Assembly: GCA_913055155.1 (NCBI GenBank) | Contig: CAJXJR010000007.1 | Span: 62,001-126,000, forward strand | Length of the DNA: 64,000 nt | Origin: an uncultured Erythrobacter sp. | GTDB lineage: Bacteria; Pseudomonadota; Alphaproteobacteria; Sphingomonadales; Sphingomonadaceae | Direction of reading: 5' to 3' | In this document: in pieces, positions 62,038 through 64,000 of the stretch | Position numbering within the stretch: position 1 is the stretch's first letter | Layout: each line of letters starts with the position of its first letter | Made by a program: the position numbers and the translations under genes | The notes under the pieces: model-generated | Databases searched by the model: none | Seen by the model: only the letters and a program-made list of their open reading frames with translations | Told to the model about the DNA's origin: nothing

Positions 62038-62058
62038 GTCCTTCGACAAGCTCAGGAC
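62038..62058. repeat. short dispersed repeat copy (sphingomonad type)
   Basis: GTCCTTCGACAAGCTCAGGA followed by C is a copy of a palindrome-like repeat found throughout sphingomonad genomes. A degraded inverted partner (CCTGTCGAAGGGC, about 61985-61997) lies 40 bp to the left. Together they could fold into a hairpin between the aminotransferase and rluA-type genes. Confidence 0.7.
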
Positions 62059-62067
62059 CGTCCGAAT

Positions 62068-63246
62068 TCAGCTCAGGGCCTTCTCGATCCGGTCCAGCGC
62101 CTCTGCCAGCACGGCCTCGTCCGCGGCAAAGCTGATGCGGAAGCCGTCGCGCCCGCCAAAGGCGCTGGCGGCAACGGTCGCTACGCCGTGGTCCAGCAGG
62201 TGCAGTGCCAGCTTGCTATCGTCGCCGCCGAAGCGGTCTATCAGCGGCGCGGCATCGACGAGGCAGTAGAACGCGCCATCGGGCACGGGGGTGGAAAGGC
62301 CGGGAATGGCGTTCACGCGCTCCACCACCATGTCGCGGCGGCGGCGGAAAGCCTCGCGCCAATCGGCAAGGAAGTCCTGCGGCCCTTCGAAAGCCGCGAC
62401 GGCGGCGGCTTGCGAGATACTGGCGGGGTTGCCGCTGGAATTGCTCTGCAGCTTGCCCATGGCCGCAATCAGCCATTCCGGCCCGGTGGCGACGCCGATG
62501 CGAAAGCCGGTCATCGCGTGGCTTTTCGACACGCCCGAGACGGTCACGATCCGGTCGGCCAGGTCGGGGCAGAGCACCGCCAGCGTGGCGTGCGGTTCGT
62601 CGGAATAGCGCAGCGGCGCGTAGATATCGTCGCTCAGCACCAGCACTTGCGGGTGGCGGCGCAGCACCTCGCCAATGCCGCGCAGCATGTCTGCCGGGTA
62701 CACGGCACCGGTGGGATTGCCCGGCGAATTGAGCATCAGCCAGTTCGTACGCGGGCTGATGAGCGCTTCCAGTTCGCTGGGGCTGAAACGGAAGCCATTG
62801 TGGGCCGAGGTGCGCAGGGGTACCACCGTTCCACCGCAAAAGCGCACCATTTGCGGATAGCTGACCCACCATGGTGAAGGCACCACCACTTCGTCGCCGG
62901 GGCTGACGGTGGCGGCGATGGCTTCGAAGATCGCCTGCTTGCCGCCCGCCGTCACGATCACGCGCGCCGGATCGGTCTCGATCCCCAGATCGCGCTTGAA
63001 ATGCAGCGTAGCGGCCTGTTTCAGCCGCGCGGTGCCGGTGACGGGGGTGTAGCGCGTGTCGCCGCCATCCAGGGCGGCCTTGGCGGCGGCGATCACGTGT
63101 GGCGGGGTGTCGAAATCGGGTTCGCCCACGCTGAGCGAGATGATGTCGCGCCCAGCTTCGCGCAGTTCGCTCGCGCGGTCGGTCATCGCCGTGGTGGGCG
63201 AGGCTTCGATGCGCTGCAGCGCCTGGCTGAGATGGTGCTGGCTCAT
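62068..63246 (-). CDS. pyridoxal-phosphate aminotransferase, aspartate aminotransferase type (fold I)
   Basis: A 392-residue class I/II aminotransferase. The PLP lysine is in TVSGVSKSHAMTGFRIGV, the conserved Asn and Gly in NSPGNPTGAVY, and the arginine that binds the substrate carboxylate in RISFAADE. Most likely it transfers amino groups to aspartate or aromatic/branched acids; the exact substrate is uncertain. Its ATG overlaps the pabBC stop (ATGA). Confidence 0.92.
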   Translation of the reverse strand: MSQHHLSQALQRIEASPTTAMTDRASELREAGRDIISLSVGEPDFDTPPHVIAAAKAALDGGDTRYTPVTGTARLKQAATLHFKRDLGIETDPARVIVTAGGKQAIFEAIAATVSPGDEVVVPSPWWVSYPQMVRFCGGTVVPLRTSAHNGFRFSPSELEALISPRTNWLMLNSPGNPTGAVYPADMLRGIGEVLRRHPQVLVLSDDIYAPLRYSDEPHATLAVLCPDLADRIVTVSGVSKSHAMTGFRIGVATGPEWLIAAMGKLQSNSSGNPASISQAAAVAAFEGPQDFLADWREAFRRRRDMVVERVNAIPGLSTPVPDGAFYCLVDAAPLIDRFGGDDSKLALHLLDHGVATVAASAFGGRDGFRISFAADEAVLAEALDRIEKALS

Positions 63247-64000
63247 GGGACCTGCAAGGTTGCTGGCATCAGTCCACGTAACGCGTTGCCGATGAAGAAA
63301 CCGTTTTCGAGGTCGTCCAGCGACACCTCTGCCTCGCGCGCGCGGCCTTCCTCGATCAGCGATCGCCGCAGCACACCCGGCAGCAGGCCTGCCGACAGCG
63401 GCGGAGTGAGCAGCACGCCGTCGCGTTCGACGAAGACGTTGGTCCAGCTGCCCTCGGTCACCATGCCATCGCGCACCAGCACGGCCTCCACCGCGCCCAC
63501 GCTTTTGGCCGTGGCCAGCGCCGCTTCGTAGAAGCTGCGGTCGCTGCTCTTGTGTCGCAGGCGCCAGTCGTGCGCGACCGTGGGGTGTGGCAAGGCAATG
63601 CACGGTGCAGGGCTGGGCAAGGGTGCCGGCAAGGGATGCGCCTCCAGCGTCACCGCGCCCGATCGCGACAGCACGAGGCGCAGCCGGGCCGCTTCCTCCA
63701 GTTCGAAACACAGCGCCTGGATGCGGTTGCGGGTCTCGTGCCGGTCGAAGGAAAAGCCCAGCGTGGCAGCGCTGGCTTTCATCCGTTCAAGGTGCATTTC
63801 CAGCAGCGGCATGCCGTCGTTGGGATCGAAGCGCATGGTCTCGATCAGGTCGTGCCCGCCCGCTGCGCCGCGCACGAAGGCGCCTTTCACCAGGCATTCG
63901 CGCCATTCTTCCATGCCGTCGCTGTCAGCGACGATGGCGCCGCCCACGCCCAGCACGGCCTTGTGCCGCTGGTTCTCGCCCGGCGTCAGGCGAATGGTGC
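63243..64000 (-). CDS. pabBC: aminodeoxychorismate synthase component I / 4-amino-4-deoxychorismate lyase fusion (partial)
   Basis: The frame runs off the right edge; about 250 residues of its C-terminus are visible. The right part (GVGGAIVADSDGMEEWRECL) is the C-terminal end of a chorismate-binding PabB domain, and what follows is a class IV aminotransferase domain, PabC: AVEAVLVRDGMVTEGSWTNV and PPLSAGLLPGVLRRSL. The fusion makes 4-aminobenzoate for folate. The reading right of 63957 stays open (RLTPGENQRHKAVLGVGG). It is coupled to the following aminotransferase gene. Confidence 0.9.
   Translation of the reverse strand, partial: TIRLTPGENQRHKAVLGVGGAIVADSDGMEEWRECLVKGAFVRGAAGGHDLIETMRFDPNDGMPLLEMHLERMKASAATLGFSFDRHETRNRIQALCFELEEAARLRLVLSRSGAVTLEAHPLPAPLPSPAPCIALPHPTVAHDWRLRHKSSDRSFYEAALATAKSVGAVEAVLVRDGMVTEGSWTNVFVERDGVLLTPPLSAGLLPGVLRRSLIEEGRAREAEVSLDDLENGFFIGNALRGLMPATLQVP

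Overview
The window is high-GC bacterial chromosome with tightly packed genes, many joined by ATGA or TGATG stop/start overlaps. Gene content points to an alphaproteobacterium of the order Sphingomonadales, most likely Erythrobacteraceae: fused cysNC, a PabB-PabC type fusion, exosortase A-associated polysaccharide genes, PHB genes, small proteins with the SFPASDPP motif and LptC/LptA/LptE of alphaproteobacterial type. This assignment is inferred from families and style; no rRNA is present to confirm it. I saw no tRNA, rRNA, CRISPR array, insertion sequence or prophage. Most of the window is core chromosome.

Layout. 1-1.7 kb: truncated flavin-dependent oxidoreductase and an alpha/beta hydrolase (minus). 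1.7-4 kb: thrS preceded by a short open frame with eight consecutive Thr codons and competing hairpins, the most interesting signal in the window. 4-9.4 kb: two TauE/SafE exporters converge on a sulfate-assimilation operon (cysD-cysNC-DUF2061-cysQ), which is divergent from a LuxR-type regulator across a perfect 12-bp palindrome. 10.5-18.2 kb: agmatine deiminase and M28 peptidase, then glnE, a Bcp peroxiredoxin, a DUF455 ferritin-like protein and an M23 peptidase. 18.2-22 kb: galU, small unknowns, acetoacetyl-CoA reductase, a predicted outer-membrane protein. 22.3-28.8 kb: DUF3576 lipoprotein, leuS-lptE-holA converging on rnd-lptC-lptA. 28.8-31.1 kb: ung and small proteins. 31.2-39.5 kb: gltBD and a large acidic membrane protein. 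39.5-43.7 kb: an isolated group of exosortase A-associated polysaccharide genes (glycosyltransferase, O-antigen-ligase-like protein, acyltransferase), ending in a dense array of hairpins. 43.7-51.7 kb: PHB depolymerase, ABC exporter, M13 peptidase, uppP, phenylalanine hydroxylase, two small lipoproteins. 51.8-57.2 kb: recQ, then SPFH protein / RHH-AT-hook protein / LLM oxidoreductase behind a 30-bp AT-rich palindrome, a beta-helix protein and a DksA-like zinc finger. 57.2-64 kb: xth-ribA-GNAT, lolA, rpmG, rluA-arfB, and an aminotransferase coupled to a truncated pabBC fusion.

The genes form several working sets. Sulfate activation (CysD, CysNC) feeds PAPS formation, CysQ removes PAP, and the TauE/SafE proteins could export excess sulfite or related anions. 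GlnE and GltBD belong to nitrogen assimilation. LptE, LptC, LptA, LolA and UppP serve the envelope. PhaB and PhaZ make and consume PHB. The regulatory DNA is more unusual than the proteins: a candidate Thr-codon attenuator on thrS, perfect or near-perfect palindromes at two promoters, and several inverted-repeat elements between genes.
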